Below, piece after piece: positions 37,156-45,792 of a stretch of DNA of 48,007 bases; the stretch's first letter is position 1, and each line of letters begins with the position of its first letter. This DNA comes from a virus. The notes beneath the pieces were generated by a model. The model was given only the letters and a program-made list of their open reading frames with translations, ran no database searches and was not told where the DNA came from. The position numbers and the translations under genes were made by a program. The stretch covers positions 1-48,007 of IMG/VR virus record IMGVR_UViG_3300033148_004295; one strand, written 5' to 3'.

Positions 37156-38906
37156 GTATCAAAGACACAAGAGACATAAGAACGCCATTTCCGGTAAGGT
37201 TGCAAAACGCAACAAAGGCTTGGCAAAAAATGGTGGAAACCCCTTTGATTCACAGGAAAAAGATGTTAGACCAGTGGGCATCAAATTATTATTCTCGAAC
37301 AAAGGTTGAAGGTCATTTGTTGAATTTTACTGATAGGGCAGTTAGTATTATTGTGCCTTACCTGATAATGAATAACCCCAAAGTTTTAGTGAGGACTAAA
37401 ATACCAAAATTACGACCTTGGGCGTACACTACAGAATTAGCAATAAATCATTTGATGGATGAGATTAAGTTTGCAAAGTATTGCTTACGTCCCGCAGTTT
37501 TCAATAGTATGTTTGGTTTAGGTATAACTAAAACGGGGATAATGAAAGCGGAGGAAGTAGAGTTTAATGGTTATCTCCACGATATAGGTCAGATTTATAC
37601 TGATGTGATTGATGACTCAGATTATATAGGGGACGTATCAGCACGAAACCGAGAGAACTTTGAGATAGAGGGACATTTTTACTACTTACCAACAGAGTAT
37701 GCAAGGGAGTTTTTTGGGAAAAAACACGCGGACGCAATAAAACCAACACACAAACTTCACGGAGATGAGAGTCCTGATACTATATCAAAACCTGGTTTTC
37801 TTTCTCAGGATTTTCATACCCTGCGAGAATGGACCAGATTTGTAGATATTTGGCTTCCAGATGAGGATGTGATAGTTACTATTTTACCAGAGACCTATAG
37901 ACACATTCTTCGTACTGTTGATTATGATGGTCCTGAAGGTGGTCCTTTTGATGTACTAAGCTACAAGCATTTTCCCAACTCTCCTGTACCGATACCCCCA
38001 GCTTGGGGTTGGACAGATTATGATACTGCTGTAAATGTACTTGCAAATAAGATGAGATTTCAAGCGGAGAATGAGAAGTCTGTTACAGCTTACTCTGCTG
38101 ATGCAGCAGATGATATGAAACGAGTAGCGGCTGCTCCAGACAGAGGAACAGTACGAGTTAATGATGTGGACGCAATGAAGGAAATAAAATTTCCGGGCGT
38201 GAATCCAGATAGTTATAATTGGATAGCTTATATTGAGAATCAATTTTCTATTAGTGGGGGGAATTTATATACTGTTGGTGGTCGTGGTGTTCAAGCTAAA
38301 ACTTTAGGTCAGGAGCAAATGCTACAGTCTAACGCTTCACGGATTTTAGAAGATATGGTTGGACAGGTCCACGATTTTACAGAGTCTATAATGAGGAAGT
38401 GGGCCTTTAATCTCTGGACGGACCCTTTAATCTTTATGCCGGAAGTTAAGAGAATTCCAGGGGTTGTTGATTTAGACGTTGTATTCGACCAAGCTGCGAA
38501 AGAAGGGGATTTTTTGGATTTTTCATTCACAATTGAGCCTTACAGTATGCAACGCTACTCACCTACGCTGGAATACCAGAAAATGATGTCCTTTTTAACG
38601 CAATGGGTATTGCCTATAAGCCAAATGGCTGCACAACAAGGTGTGTCTTTAGATATTGATATAGTAACTAAAGATTTAGCTCGTTATCTAAATATTGATA
38701 ACATCGACCAGTGGTGGCGTTCTGCTGTACCTCAAAATATTGGTTTAGGGCCATATCAACCGCTCTCCGGCACAGTTATACCGAAGGCACAAAATAAAGG
38801 CATCCAAGATGGTAGAGGGGGAGACACAGAAACAGGCAGTCGTTCTGCGAATCTTGAACAACAACAAGCCAGAGCTTTCCAGCAGAGTTCAAAGCCGGTG
38901 GCATAA
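37152..38906 (+). CDS. Portal protein (head-tail connector)
   Basis: 584 residues. Position (terminase, then this, then scaffold and capsid), length and sequence character identify it: an N-terminal region with YLIMNNPKVLVRTK, a central wing (FVDIWLPDEDVIVTILPETY) and a helical clip/stem region (YNWIAYIENQFSISGGNLYT) followed by RGVQAKTLGQEQMLQSNASR. Portals form the dodecamer through which DNA enters and leaves. The C-terminus is Gln/Ser-rich and probably flexible. Confidence 0.8.
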   Translation: MSIKDTRDIRTPFPVRLQNATKAWQKMVETPLIHRKKMLDQWASNYYSRTKVEGHLLNFTDRAVSIIVPYLIMNNPKVLVRTKIPKLRPWAYTTELAINHLMDEIKFAKYCLRPAVFNSMFGLGITKTGIMKAEEVEFNGYLHDIGQIYTDVIDDSDYIGDVSARNRENFEIEGHFYYLPTEYAREFFGKKHADAIKPTHKLHGDESPDTISKPGFLSQDFHTLREWTRFVDIWLPDEDVIVTILPETYRHILRTVDYDGPEGGPFDVLSYKHFPNSPVPIPPAWGWTDYDTAVNVLANKMRFQAENEKSVTAYSADAADDMKRVAAAPDRGTVRVNDVDAMKEIKFPGVNPDSYNWIAYIENQFSISGGNLYTVGGRGVQAKTLGQEQMLQSNASRILEDMVGQVHDFTESIMRKWAFNLWTDPLIFMPEVKRIPGVVDLDVVFDQAAKEGDFLDFSFTIEPYSMQRYSPTLEYQKMMSFLTQWVLPISQMAAQQGVSLDIDIVTKDLARYLNIDNIDQWWRSAVPQNIGLGPYQPLSGTVIPKAQNKGIQDGRGGDTETGSRSANLEQQQARAFQQSSKPVA

Positions 38907-38933
38907 ATGAATTTTAATTAAAAGGAGACAAAA

Positions 38934-39419
38934 ATGGATAATGTCAAACAAAACATAAGTTGGTGGCTTGTAATATTGTGCATACTGTCTCTAAGCATTG
39001 TAGGTTGCCGAGGCGTGTTAGATAGGCTCACGCCAGCAACAATTCCAGAAATTTCTGCTGATTACTCAGAGATTAAAGTTCCAGTAGTTTTGGAGGATAT
39101 TGGTTCCCTGCGAGATGCTCGGAAAGTGAGGAGCAGTATTATCATCAAACACCGCACGGAACAATTAGATTTGTTGCGGTTGGCACAAGATGATGAGTTG
39201 GCTTTTAAAGATGCTATTGGTTTTATTGAGGCCTCTATAGGCGCAGCAGAAGCTCTTCAGGATTTTGTAGTTGGTTCGGATGACCAACCATTTAGTTTGT
39301 TAGGGATTTTGGCTGGATTGACAGGTGGTGCGGCGATTGGAAAGTGCTTGAAGCGTAAGGGGGACTTTAGTCCAGCCGAGTACGAAGAAGCAATCATAAA
39401 GGCAAAAAATGGTAGTTAA
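38934..39419 (+). CDS. Phage lipoprotein, unknown
   Basis: 161 residues. The N-terminus has a signal-type segment (SWWLVILCILSLSIVGC) ending in a lipobox LSIVGC. A helical acidic region follows, then a second hydrophobic Gly-rich segment (LLGILAGLTGGAAIGKCL) and KRKGDFSPAEYEEAI. Outer-membrane spanins and superinfection-exclusion proteins share the lipobox, but the second membrane segment is unusual for either. AAGGAGAC before the ATG is a strong site. Confidence 0.65.
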   Translation: MDNVKQNISWWLVILCILSLSIVGCRGVLDRLTPATIPEISADYSEIKVPVVLEDIGSLRDARKVRSSIIIKHRTEQLDLLRLAQDDELAFKDAIGFIEASIGAAEALQDFVVGSDDQPFSLLGILAGLTGGAAIGKCLKRKGDFSPAEYEEAIIKAKNGS

Positions 39420-39546
39420 GAATTTGTGTGAGGGTTGCAAGCTTTCTCGGCACTGTAATCTTCATAGGAAACAAATAAAGTTATCTAAGCGTGAGAAAAG
39501 GACGTGGGTAACTGAACAATGTACAGACTATAAGGAGAAGAAGTAA
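39409..39546 (+). CDS. 45-residue Cys-containing protein
   Basis: MVVKNLCEGCKLSRHCNLHR then a basic stretch and VTEQCTDYKEKK. The CxxC-C-C pattern matches the small proteins at 25.5 and 30.0 kb. It overlaps both neighbours (TAATG at its end). Confidence 0.55.
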   Translation: MVVKNLCEGCKLSRHCNLHRKQIKLSKREKRTWVTEQCTDYKEKK

Positions 39547-39722
39547 TGCCTGCAAAGACAGAGCGACAGCGTAGATTTCTTGGTGCAGAATTAGCTCGTA
39601 AACGTGCTGGTAAAAAAACCAAAACCAAGATGTCCGCGGCTCAATTATCAGAGTATCTGTCGGGGTCTAAAAAAAGACCTCTTAGAGCTAAGAAAAAAGT
39701 TTTAAAAAGGAAAAAGAAATAA
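39546..39722 (+). CDS. Small very basic protein
   Basis: 58 residues. MPAKTERQRRFLGAELARKR then AGKKTKTKMSAAQLSEYLSG and a Lys/Arg tail. This opening is common in small phage proteins near capsid genes. It probably binds DNA or an acidic scaffold. AAGGAG lies 8 bases before the ATG. Confidence 0.65.
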   Translation: MPAKTERQRRFLGAELARKRAGKKTKTKMSAAQLSEYLSGSKKRPLRAKKKVLKRKKK

Positions 39723-39723
39723 T

Positions 39724-40092
39724 ATGGCTGCCGAAGGTAAAGTAAAACTTATTGTTGAGGTAACAGGGCTTGGCGAGGATGAGGTTTTTGCTGATAATTA
39801 TGCAACAGATGTTCCTGCGAGGAAATTAAAACACTACGCAGTAATAGATGAGGCAGACACAGCACAAGCTCTTATACTGGGTGATGTGGCTACCGAGGAG
39901 TTGTTAGTTATTAAAGCCATCAGTGGGGATATAGAAGTTGACTTGAATTGTGCAGATGTGGCTTCGTTTGATGCTGATTTTACTATTCCAGAAGGAAAAA
40001 GTGATATTGTTACTCAACCAGCCGGTACGGTTTATTGGAAGGGGGATGAGGCCACAGATGCAATAGAATATCTTCTTATTGGAACGGAGTAG
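39724..40092 (+). CDS. Small acidic putative virion protein
   Basis: 122 residues, acidic and strand-rich: KLIVEVTGLGEDEVFADNYA, ELLVIKAISGDIEVDLNCAD and GTVYWKGDEATDAIEYLLIG. Composition and position fit a head or tail accessory protein. No known motif. Confidence 0.6.
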   Translation: MAAEGKVKLIVEVTGLGEDEVFADNYATDVPARKLKHYAVIDEADTAQALILGDVATEELLVIKAISGDIEVDLNCADVASFDADFTIPEGKSDIVTQPAGTVYWKGDEATDAIEYLLIGTE

Positions 40093-40323
40093 GTGAAAAA
40101 GACCGAAACAGAACAGTACAAGGTTCTCAAGGAACTTGCGGGGTTAATATATTTTTGCTATGATGGTAATGAGAAACAATTAGGAATACCAACAAAAAGA
40201 GATTTTATTGATATATTGGAAGGCCTGAGACACCTAAAGGTTCTGATTAAATATATGAAATTTGATATTGAAGCAACCAGACGGGAAGTTGATTATTTAA
40301 AGGGTTTGTTGAAAGGAAAATAA
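40093..40323 (+). CDS. Small helical protein
   Basis: 76 residues from a GTG directly after the preceding stop, with GGAG only 3 bases away. KVLKELAGLIYFCYDGNEKQ, then FIDILEGLRHLKVLIKYMKF and a terminal coiled helix. Function unknown. Confidence 0.55.
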   Translation: MKKTETEQYKVLKELAGLIYFCYDGNEKQLGIPTKRDFIDILEGLRHLKVLIKYMKFDIEATRREVDYLKGLLKGK

Positions 40324-40683
40324 TTGCCCCGATATTACTATATGTGCCATAAATGCAAAAATGTGTTCGATGCCTTTAGACCTATCTCAAATAGGAATGA
40401 ACCTATTTCCTGCAAAAACTGTGGAGGAGAAGGAAAGAGACATATAGAGTCTGAGTTAGATGGGATAAATATTATAGCTGAGAATGTAAGAGTATCAAGG
40501 TCTTTGGCAATGCCCATAGATAAAGTTAAATCAGGGGAGGCTTTCAAAACACACCCAGGAGCAGATTTCGGTAAGCCAAACAGGGGCGGTATGTGTCCGA
40601 TGACAATTCATAGCCGGAATGAGAAAATGCAAAGGATAAAAGAACGGTCCAAAGCAATGGGAATACCTTTACAGGAGATGTAG
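40324..40683 (+). CDS. FmdB-like zinc-ribbon protein
   Basis: 119 residues from TTG 40324, with AAGGA 8-9 bases upstream. MPRYYYMCHKCKNVFDAFRP and PISCKNCGGEGKRHIE are the FmdB zinc ribbon (CxxC, CxxC). The C-terminal part (GKPNRGGMCPMTIHSRNEKM) is basic. FmdB proteins are small putative regulators; similar genes occur near phage capsid genes without assigned roles. Confidence 0.7.
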   Translation: MPRYYYMCHKCKNVFDAFRPISNRNEPISCKNCGGEGKRHIESELDGINIIAENVRVSRSLAMPIDKVKSGEAFKTHPGADFGKPNRGGMCPMTIHSRNEKMQRIKERSKAMGIPLQEM

Positions 40684-40701
40684 TTTAAATAGGAGACGAA
40701 A

Positions 40702-41073
40702 ATGAAACAGTATTACAGTTATAAATTTACTCCAGTGGATGGGTTACATTGTACCTTAAAAATAATTGATATGGAATACAACGATGAGATAATCCCTGCG
40801 ATTGAGCTTACTTATGTTCAAAATAGCAGAAAGAAAGTTTCATTTGCAATGTTGAAGGATGTATTGGCAAATAAAAATTTAATTCCAGAATTGGCAGATT
40901 GTTTAAAAGGTTTAGCGGAGGATAAGAAACCCCCCAAAATTGCAAAATGCAAGAAATGTGGACAGGATTTTGAAAAAACAAAACCAGCACAAAAATATTG
41001 TATATTTTGTAGAAAGAGAAAGGGCCAAACAATAAGTGTTGGTGATAATGAAACTAAAATCAAGGAGACATAA
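40702..41073 (+). CDS. Protein with C-terminal zinc finger
   Basis: 123 residues. The first 80 are strand then helix (LHCTLKIIDMEYNDEIIPAI). The end holds KCKKCGQDFEKTKPAQKYCI then FCRKRKG, two CxxC pairs. Its stop overlaps the scaffold start (TAATG). AGGAGAC before the ATG is a good site. Function unknown. Confidence 0.65.
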   Translation: MKQYYSYKFTPVDGLHCTLKIIDMEYNDEIIPAIELTYVQNSRKKVSFAMLKDVLANKNLIPELADCLKGLAEDKKPPKIAKCKKCGQDFEKTKPAQKYCIFCRKRKGQTISVGDNETKIKET

Positions 41074-42101
41074 TGTCAGGTGAAAATAAATTTGACACAG
41101 AAGAAACAATTATTCCCGCGGAAGTGCAGGAAGTAATGGCAAAGTATGATACTGAGAACAAGGGTGTTGATGATAATGAAGATGTTGCTATTTCTAATGG
41201 GGATAAACAAGATGACTCAGAAGATAAAGGAGATAGTTCAGAAGCAGATGGAGAGGACAAAAGCACAGATAACAAAGAGGCAGATAGCGAGTCTGGAGGC
41301 TCAGTGGGAGACGAGGAAGCCAGTGGGGATACCGATGATACTGAGCCAATTCCCCAAGAACAGGTAAATATTGCAAGGAGGTTGGGTTGGTCCGATGATT
41401 ATATTGTTGAAGTAGCCAGTAACAATCCAGAGATTCTGGAAGATATGGTAGCTTTAGCTGGCCGTCAAACCCAACAGCCCCAAGTTCAACAAAAAGAGGA
41501 ACCTGCTCCCAAGAAAACGCAGGAAGTAAAAGAAGTGGGCAAAGTCGAATTAGACGGCGAAGCCCTTAAAAAGATGAAGGATAATTATGGTGATGAAGTA
41601 GTGGACGCGGTTATTAAACCACTTGCTGATGGTTTGAATAAAACGATTGACGAATTAAATGCCCTGCGGGGCAACGTCTCTGGCGTAGAACAAACCAATA
41701 AGCAAAATCAGGCTATAAAGGATTTTGAAGAAGCTAATGCTGTGTTTGATAAACTTTCAGAGACTTTTGAGGTTTTTGGTAAAACAGAAACTCTCCCAAA
41801 ATTAGCTGACGGGTCTTTTGATATGAAATCTCCTGCTGTAAAAGCGCGTGCAGACCTTTTTAGGGTTGCACACATTTTTCGTAGTGGGGGTGATTCGTGG
41901 CAGGATTCTTTGAAAAATGCCGTAAGGTGGTATAAGGGCGAAAATGCCGAGAAATCTTTAGAACGAAAAATCGTTAAAAAGATAAATAGCCGAAGGAAGA
42001 AATTTTCCCCGCGACCTACGTCTAAGAGAACCAAGCAAAAGGTTGGGTCAAGGGAAGAAGAGGGTGTTAAGTTAGTTGAGGATGCCTATAAAACAAAGTA
42101 G
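41073..42101 (+). CDS. Scaffolding protein
   Basis: 342 residues. Residues 1-95 are highly acidic and low in complexity (DDSEDKGDSSEADGEDKSTD). A helix near 98-125 (ARRLGWSDDYIVEVASNNPE), Gln/Pro linker, long coiled-coil (residues 160-210) and a basic C-terminus (KKINSRRKKFSPRPTSKRTK) follow. This is the usual composition of podovirus scaffolds, whose basic end binds the capsid protein during prohead assembly. It lies directly before the capsid gene. Confidence 0.75.
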   Translation: MSGENKFDTEETIIPAEVQEVMAKYDTENKGVDDNEDVAISNGDKQDDSEDKGDSSEADGEDKSTDNKEADSESGGSVGDEEASGDTDDTEPIPQEQVNIARRLGWSDDYIVEVASNNPEILEDMVALAGRQTQQPQVQQKEEPAPKKTQEVKEVGKVELDGEALKKMKDNYGDEVVDAVIKPLADGLNKTIDELNALRGNVSGVEQTNKQNQAIKDFEEANAVFDKLSETFEVFGKTETLPKLADGSFDMKSPAVKARADLFRVAHIFRSGGDSWQDSLKNAVRWYKGENAEKSLERKIVKKINSRRKKFSPRPTSKRTKQKVGSREEEGVKLVEDAYKTK

Positions 42102-42102
42102 G

Positions 42103-42126
42103 TTACAGAGCTTTGGCTCTGCGTAA
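42103..42126 (+). other. Hairpin between scaffold and capsid genes
   Basis: TTACAGAGC (42103-42111) pairs with GCTCT...GTAA (42116-42126) over nine positions with a two-base bulge. It starts right after the scaffold stop, with no T run. It may stabilise or separate the capsid message. Confidence 0.5.
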
Positions 42127-42147
42127 TTATAATTGAGGGATGAGAGC

Positions 42148-43236
42148 ATGGAAATTACGATGGAACAGGCCATTGATGTTGGCTATTCTGTGTTTGCTGC
42201 TCATAAAAAAAACGATTTGCAGATGACTTTTGCCAAGACAAACTATCAGGCGCTAAACGACTGTTTTGGCAAAGACAAGACAATCTTACAGGGCGGCGAC
42301 CAAATTAAGAGTTGGATTACTCTGAAAGATACCGGCAACGCAAAACACGTTGGTACGGGCTGGGACGCGGACTCACACAATACTCGAAATATCAATGTTG
42401 AGGTAGTTTCAAAATGGAAGCAAGCTACTACAAATATTGATTATTCTCGTATTGAGCTTGGTTACACCCAAGATGATAAACTGAGAACCTACCGGTATCT
42501 CCAAGGTCAGAAACTTAATATGTTTCGTGAGTTTGCTGATTTACTGTATGATAGTATGTGGTCAACTCCAACAAGTGCAACTGATAATTTAAACCCGAAT
42601 GGGTTTCCTGCGTGGCTAAGTGCTGGAACCGATGACAGTGAGGGCGACTGGACAGGCTATCAGGCTCAGTATAGTGATGGTAGCGGCACTGCTTATAATA
42701 TTGGTACTGTGGAATGTGCCAGCGGCACTAATGACCGTTGGGCTTCTTGGTATGGGGACCATAAGGGCGTGTTGGGAGATAATCTATTAGACCTGATTGA
42801 TTTAGCAATGATGAAAACCAGATTTATTCCCCCAATGATTCCAGAGAAGGTAGATAATCCTACGAATATGCACAACTTTAGATTTTACACCAACGCTAAA
42901 GTTCGCAGGAATATCAACGCATTGCTGCGGAAGTCTGATGATAGAATAGGCTCGGACCTGGCTAAGTACAGTGGCGTGCCCTTCTATCAAGGTATTCCAG
43001 TTCTTTATGTTGAGATTCTTGACGATGCTAATACGGACACATATGATACTGACCCATTTTTCGGAATAAATATGGACTATATGGAGGTTTATGTGTCGAA
43101 GGCTAATAATTTTGTTGTTAGTCCTCCGAAGGCGAGAGACCAGCAACACAACATTTTCTCAGTTTACTTGGACCTTTCGTATGCATACCATTGCCGTAAT
43201 CGCCAGAGACTCGGGTTCTTATTGAACGAGCAATAA
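42148..43236 (+). CDS. Major capsid protein
   Basis: 362 residues from ATG 42148, with GAGGG 8 bases upstream; a TTG-initiated extension to 42133 is rejected. It follows the scaffold gene and has a capsid-like composition: NINVEVVSKWKQATTNIDYS, LLYDSMWSTPTSATDNLNPN, MHNFRFYTNAKVRRNINALL and VPFYQGIPVLYVEILDDANT. An HK97-type fold is likely but not proven from motifs. There is no visible N-terminal delta domain, consistent with a separate scaffold. Confidence 0.8.
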   Translation: MEITMEQAIDVGYSVFAAHKKNDLQMTFAKTNYQALNDCFGKDKTILQGGDQIKSWITLKDTGNAKHVGTGWDADSHNTRNINVEVVSKWKQATTNIDYSRIELGYTQDDKLRTYRYLQGQKLNMFREFADLLYDSMWSTPTSATDNLNPNGFPAWLSAGTDDSEGDWTGYQAQYSDGSGTAYNIGTVECASGTNDRWASWYGDHKGVLGDNLLDLIDLAMMKTRFIPPMIPEKVDNPTNMHNFRFYTNAKVRRNINALLRKSDDRIGSDLAKYSGVPFYQGIPVLYVEILDDANTDTYDTDPFFGINMDYMEVYVSKANNFVVSPPKARDQQHNIFSVYLDLSYAYHCRNRQRLGFLLNEQ

Positions 43237-43259
43237 AATACCCAATTTAGGAGTTTATT

Positions 43260-43328
43260 GTGGCGAGAGAAGTTAGATTGACGGATGGATTTCCGCAATC
43301 TTTAAGGTGGGGTAGAGGAACAACGTAA
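43260..43328 (+). CDS. 22-residue microprotein after the capsid gene
   Basis: GTG-initiated frame with TAGGAG 6 bases upstream: MAREVRLTDGFPQSLRWGRG then TT. A hairpin (GGGG...CCCC, 43303-43340) overlaps its stop. The strong site and location between two head genes make it more credible than its length suggests. Confidence 0.5.
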   Translation: MAREVRLTDGFPQSLRWGRGTT

Positions 43329-43365
43329 CTCTCCCCATCACTAATCCTAATTATAGGAGAATAAA

Positions 43366-44493
43366 ATGTTAAGTAGATTTTCGTATCTCAACCCCGCGGC
43401 TGAGAAGATTAGAGTGTATTACCAAGGGACCAGTACAATTCGAGAAGGTATGCCTGTTTGTTTCGACTATGATTCAACCGCAAACATAGATGGTTATGAT
43501 ATTGTTGATGGTGCTGGTGCTACAACTGATGAAGGCCACCAAAATGAAGGTAAGTACATTCGTGTAGAGGACCCTGTATCAGCTAATTTACAATGGTTTG
43601 CAGGTGTAGTTGCTGGTGCCGAATATGCTGGCAAAGCTGGACCTCGTTGGTTAGAAATTTTCATTCCCAACGGGGCTGTTGTTCCAGTTAGAACAGACGC
43701 GAGTACAACTGTTGGTGTTACTGTTCTTGGTATTGCTAATGGCAGTACACTTTGTGCGTCAGGCGGTCGTGCTGTTGCTGTAGCTATGGAAACAGTGGAT
43801 AGGTCAACAGATAACGACATAGTATTAGCCAAACTTGACCCATCTATATTTGGTTTGTATCAAATAGGCGTTGGGTCTGGTCAGCAGTTTAATGGTTTAA
43901 CTGGTGCTGTTGCAAATACGTTGAGAAATGTTTTTGCTGCAACCTCTGGAACAGTGTGTGGTTTAATGACACATACAACGGCAAGCGGGGATATCGCGGA
44001 TTCCTTCAATATGTGGAGTTCTTTGAACTATCTTGCTGTTACAGGGGCTGTTACTGGTGCTGGCTATATACGTGCTGTTTTAGCTCAGTGTAATCTGGAG
44101 GGTGCAACAATGAACAACAGTGCCCTTTATGCTTGGGCACTCCACGCTCAGTTGCACGGTACTGTTACAAATACTGAAATGCAGCGTTGTGCTGCTGCTT
44201 GTTTTGAGTATGGCTTGTCTGAGAATCCAGACACAGGCGATGCCGATGTAATCTTCCTATATGCCAACGGTGCTGAGGATGTTGATTCTTATGTTCACAT
44301 GTGGGGAGATGGTGAAAAAGCCACAGTTATCTGGAAGTTTTCGGGATGTGGCGGCGAGTCTTACAGCAGCCTTATTAAAAAGGGAGGCACAGGTGGTATG
44401 TGGACAAATACTGGCGCTTGGATACAGATACCAATAGATGTTGATGGAACCACATATTATATTCCTGCCGGTGCTGCATTGTCAGAAGCATAA
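43366..44493 (+). CDS. Putative head decoration or second capsid-associated protein
   Basis: 375 residues. The first 150 residues are beta-rich and resemble capsid cement proteins (GAGATTDEGHQNEGKYIRVE, RWLEIFIPNGAVVPVRTDAS). The rest, with NTLRNVFAATSGTVCGLMTH and MWGDGEKATVIWKF, may fold separately. It follows the capsid gene, with AGGAG before the ATG, and a terminator ends the unit. Assigned by position and composition. Confidence 0.6.
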   Translation: MLSRFSYLNPAAEKIRVYYQGTSTIREGMPVCFDYDSTANIDGYDIVDGAGATTDEGHQNEGKYIRVEDPVSANLQWFAGVVAGAEYAGKAGPRWLEIFIPNGAVVPVRTDASTTVGVTVLGIANGSTLCASGGRAVAVAMETVDRSTDNDIVLAKLDPSIFGLYQIGVGSGQQFNGLTGAVANTLRNVFAATSGTVCGLMTHTTASGDIADSFNMWSSLNYLAVTGAVTGAGYIRAVLAQCNLEGATMNNSALYAWALHAQLHGTVTNTEMQRCAAACFEYGLSENPDTGDADVIFLYANGAEDVDSYVHMWGDGEKATVIWKFSGCGGESYSSLIKKGGTGGMWTNTGAWIQIPIDVDGTTYYIPAGAALSEA

Positions 44494-44505
44494 GTTTGAT
44501 TTAAC

Positions 44506-44536
44506 GGAAGGGGGCATTGTGCCCCTTTCCTTTCTT
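44506..44536 (+). terminator. Rho-independent terminator
   Basis: GGAAGGGGGCA (44506-44516) pairs with TGCCCCTTTCC (44520-44530) as an 11-bp stem with one G-U pair and a three-base loop, followed by TTTCTTT. It ends the capsid unit, probably with partial readthrough to the tail genes. Confidence 0.8.
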
Positions 44537-44559
44537 TAAAATTTTTCAGGAGACAGTAA

Positions 44560-44937
44560 ATGAAAAGATTTAAGATTGATTTGTCAGAGTACAATGTAGA
44601 GGTTACCACTAACAGAAGAAATGAAGAAACTAAGAAGATTGAGTTAGTAACCGAAAGTATCCCATATCCTTTGAAAGACAACCTTTATAGTTGGTTGAGG
44701 CTACCTGGAATGTTCAAAGGTGGGGTTGAGATTTGTGATGCTTGTGATTTAGCGAAGTCTATTAAGAACGCCGGTGATGACATTATTCTTGATGAGCACG
44801 AGATTGGTCTATTAAAAACAGCAATGGATACCCTTATTGCACAGAAGAATGACCCCGCCAGAGGCATACAAGCACTTGGTGGTGATGTGCACGAAGAATG
44901 TATTCGGCGTGTATTCAAGGCTGACGAGGTAAATTGA
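44560..44937 (+). CDS. Hypothetical protein of the head-tail region
   Basis: 125 residues. Strand-rich start (FKIDLSEYNVEVTTNRRNEE), then a helical region (CDACDLAKSIKNAGDDIILD, EIGLLKTAMDTLIAQ) and VHEECIRRVFKA. AGGAGAC before the ATG is a good site. No family recognised; perhaps a head completion factor or assembly chaperone. Confidence 0.6.
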   Translation: MKRFKIDLSEYNVEVTTNRRNEETKKIELVTESIPYPLKDNLYSWLRLPGMFKGGVEICDACDLAKSIKNAGDDIILDEHEIGLLKTAMDTLIAQKNDPARGIQALGGDVHEECIRRVFKADEVN

Positions 44938-44962
44938 GGCAGATTTATATATACTATAACTG

Positions 44963-45013
44963 AGGAGAGATTTTCTGTCTCCTAAAAGCTGATGAGCGGG
45001 GTAACCCCCCGCT
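44963..45013 (+). other. Two successive hairpins
   Basis: AGGAGA (44963-44968) pairs with TCTCCT (44978-44983), and AGCGGGG (44995-45001) with CCCCGCT (45007-45013). Neither has a T run. They separate the 125-residue gene from the tail adaptor gene and may be RNA processing or stability elements. Confidence 0.55.
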
Positions 45014-45033
45014 TGTTGGCTGAAAGGTAAAAT

Positions 45034-45792
45034 ATGAGTTCACTTGAGTTGGCGTTTTCAGACGTTTATCACGCGGTTGAGTTGTTTCTTGGATGGGGGA
45101 GTTCTCCTTCTGCGGAAGAGGTTACGAAGGCTAAAAATTTAACGTATCGTGGCTATCGGAGATTCCTTCAACCTATAAACCTGAGAACCGGAAAATTACA
45201 TGTTTGGTCTTTCTTAGAACAACACGATGTTATTATTACAACTGCTGGTAAGTGGGAGTATGCCTTGCCAATAGATTTTGGTTACTTGACACGTAAGTTT
45301 GAGTTTGGTGGTTCTAAAGGATTGCCCCCGATGAGTGAGAGAAGTGTTGGTGATGTAATGCAAGCACGTGTAACCAGTACAGCTACATCTTACCCACGAA
45401 TCTTCGCTATTAGAAATGCCAAGTACATCAAAGAGATAGGTACAACTAAAGATGTTATATTTTACCCAACCCCAGGAAGTGTGAGGCAATTCAATTACAG
45501 TTACGTAATGAGTCCCCCAAAGCTGATAGATGATGATGATTTCTTTGTTGGTGGAGTTTGGGCTTCTGAAGCAATTCTGGAATCAGCCCTTGCAGCAGCA
45601 GAAATCGAACAAGACGATGTTGTGGGCATCCATAACCAAAAAGCTGAGGAGTTGATACAACAGCTTATTCAGACAGATTTAAGAAGCGCTCCTGCTACGT
45701 GTGGCAGGGTGTATGATAGCAGCTTAGTAAAAGGTGATAGATATTTTCATAGGTATCTGAGTTTAATCGAGGACGGCGTGTATGAGGATTAA
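45034..45792 (+). CDS. Tail adaptor protein (T7 gp11-like)
   Basis: 252 residues. LTYRGYRRFLQPINLRTGKL, HVWSFLEQHDVIITTAGKWE, then YALPIDFGYLTRKF and RQFNYSYVMSPPKLIDDDDF match the tail tubular A/adaptor class, which joins portal to nozzle. The helix-rich end (QKAEELIQQLIQTDLRSAPA) fits portal contact. It overlaps the HNH gene by 11 bases. Confidence 0.75.
   Translation: MSSLELAFSDVYHAVELFLGWGSSPSAEEVTKAKNLTYRGYRRFLQPINLRTGKLHVWSFLEQHDVIITTAGKWEYALPIDFGYLTRKFEFGGSKGLPPMSERSVGDVMQARVTSTATSYPRIFAIRNAKYIKEIGTTKDVIFYPTPGSVRQFNYSYVMSPPKLIDDDDFFVGGVWASEAILESALAAAEIEQDDVVGIHNQKAEELIQQLIQTDLRSAPATCGRVYDSSLVKGDRYFHRYLSLIEDGVYED

Noticed and set aside
44995-45013. GC hairpin as a terminator
   Set aside because: No T run follows, and the tail adaptor gene starts about 20 bases later, so it was listed only as a structured element.
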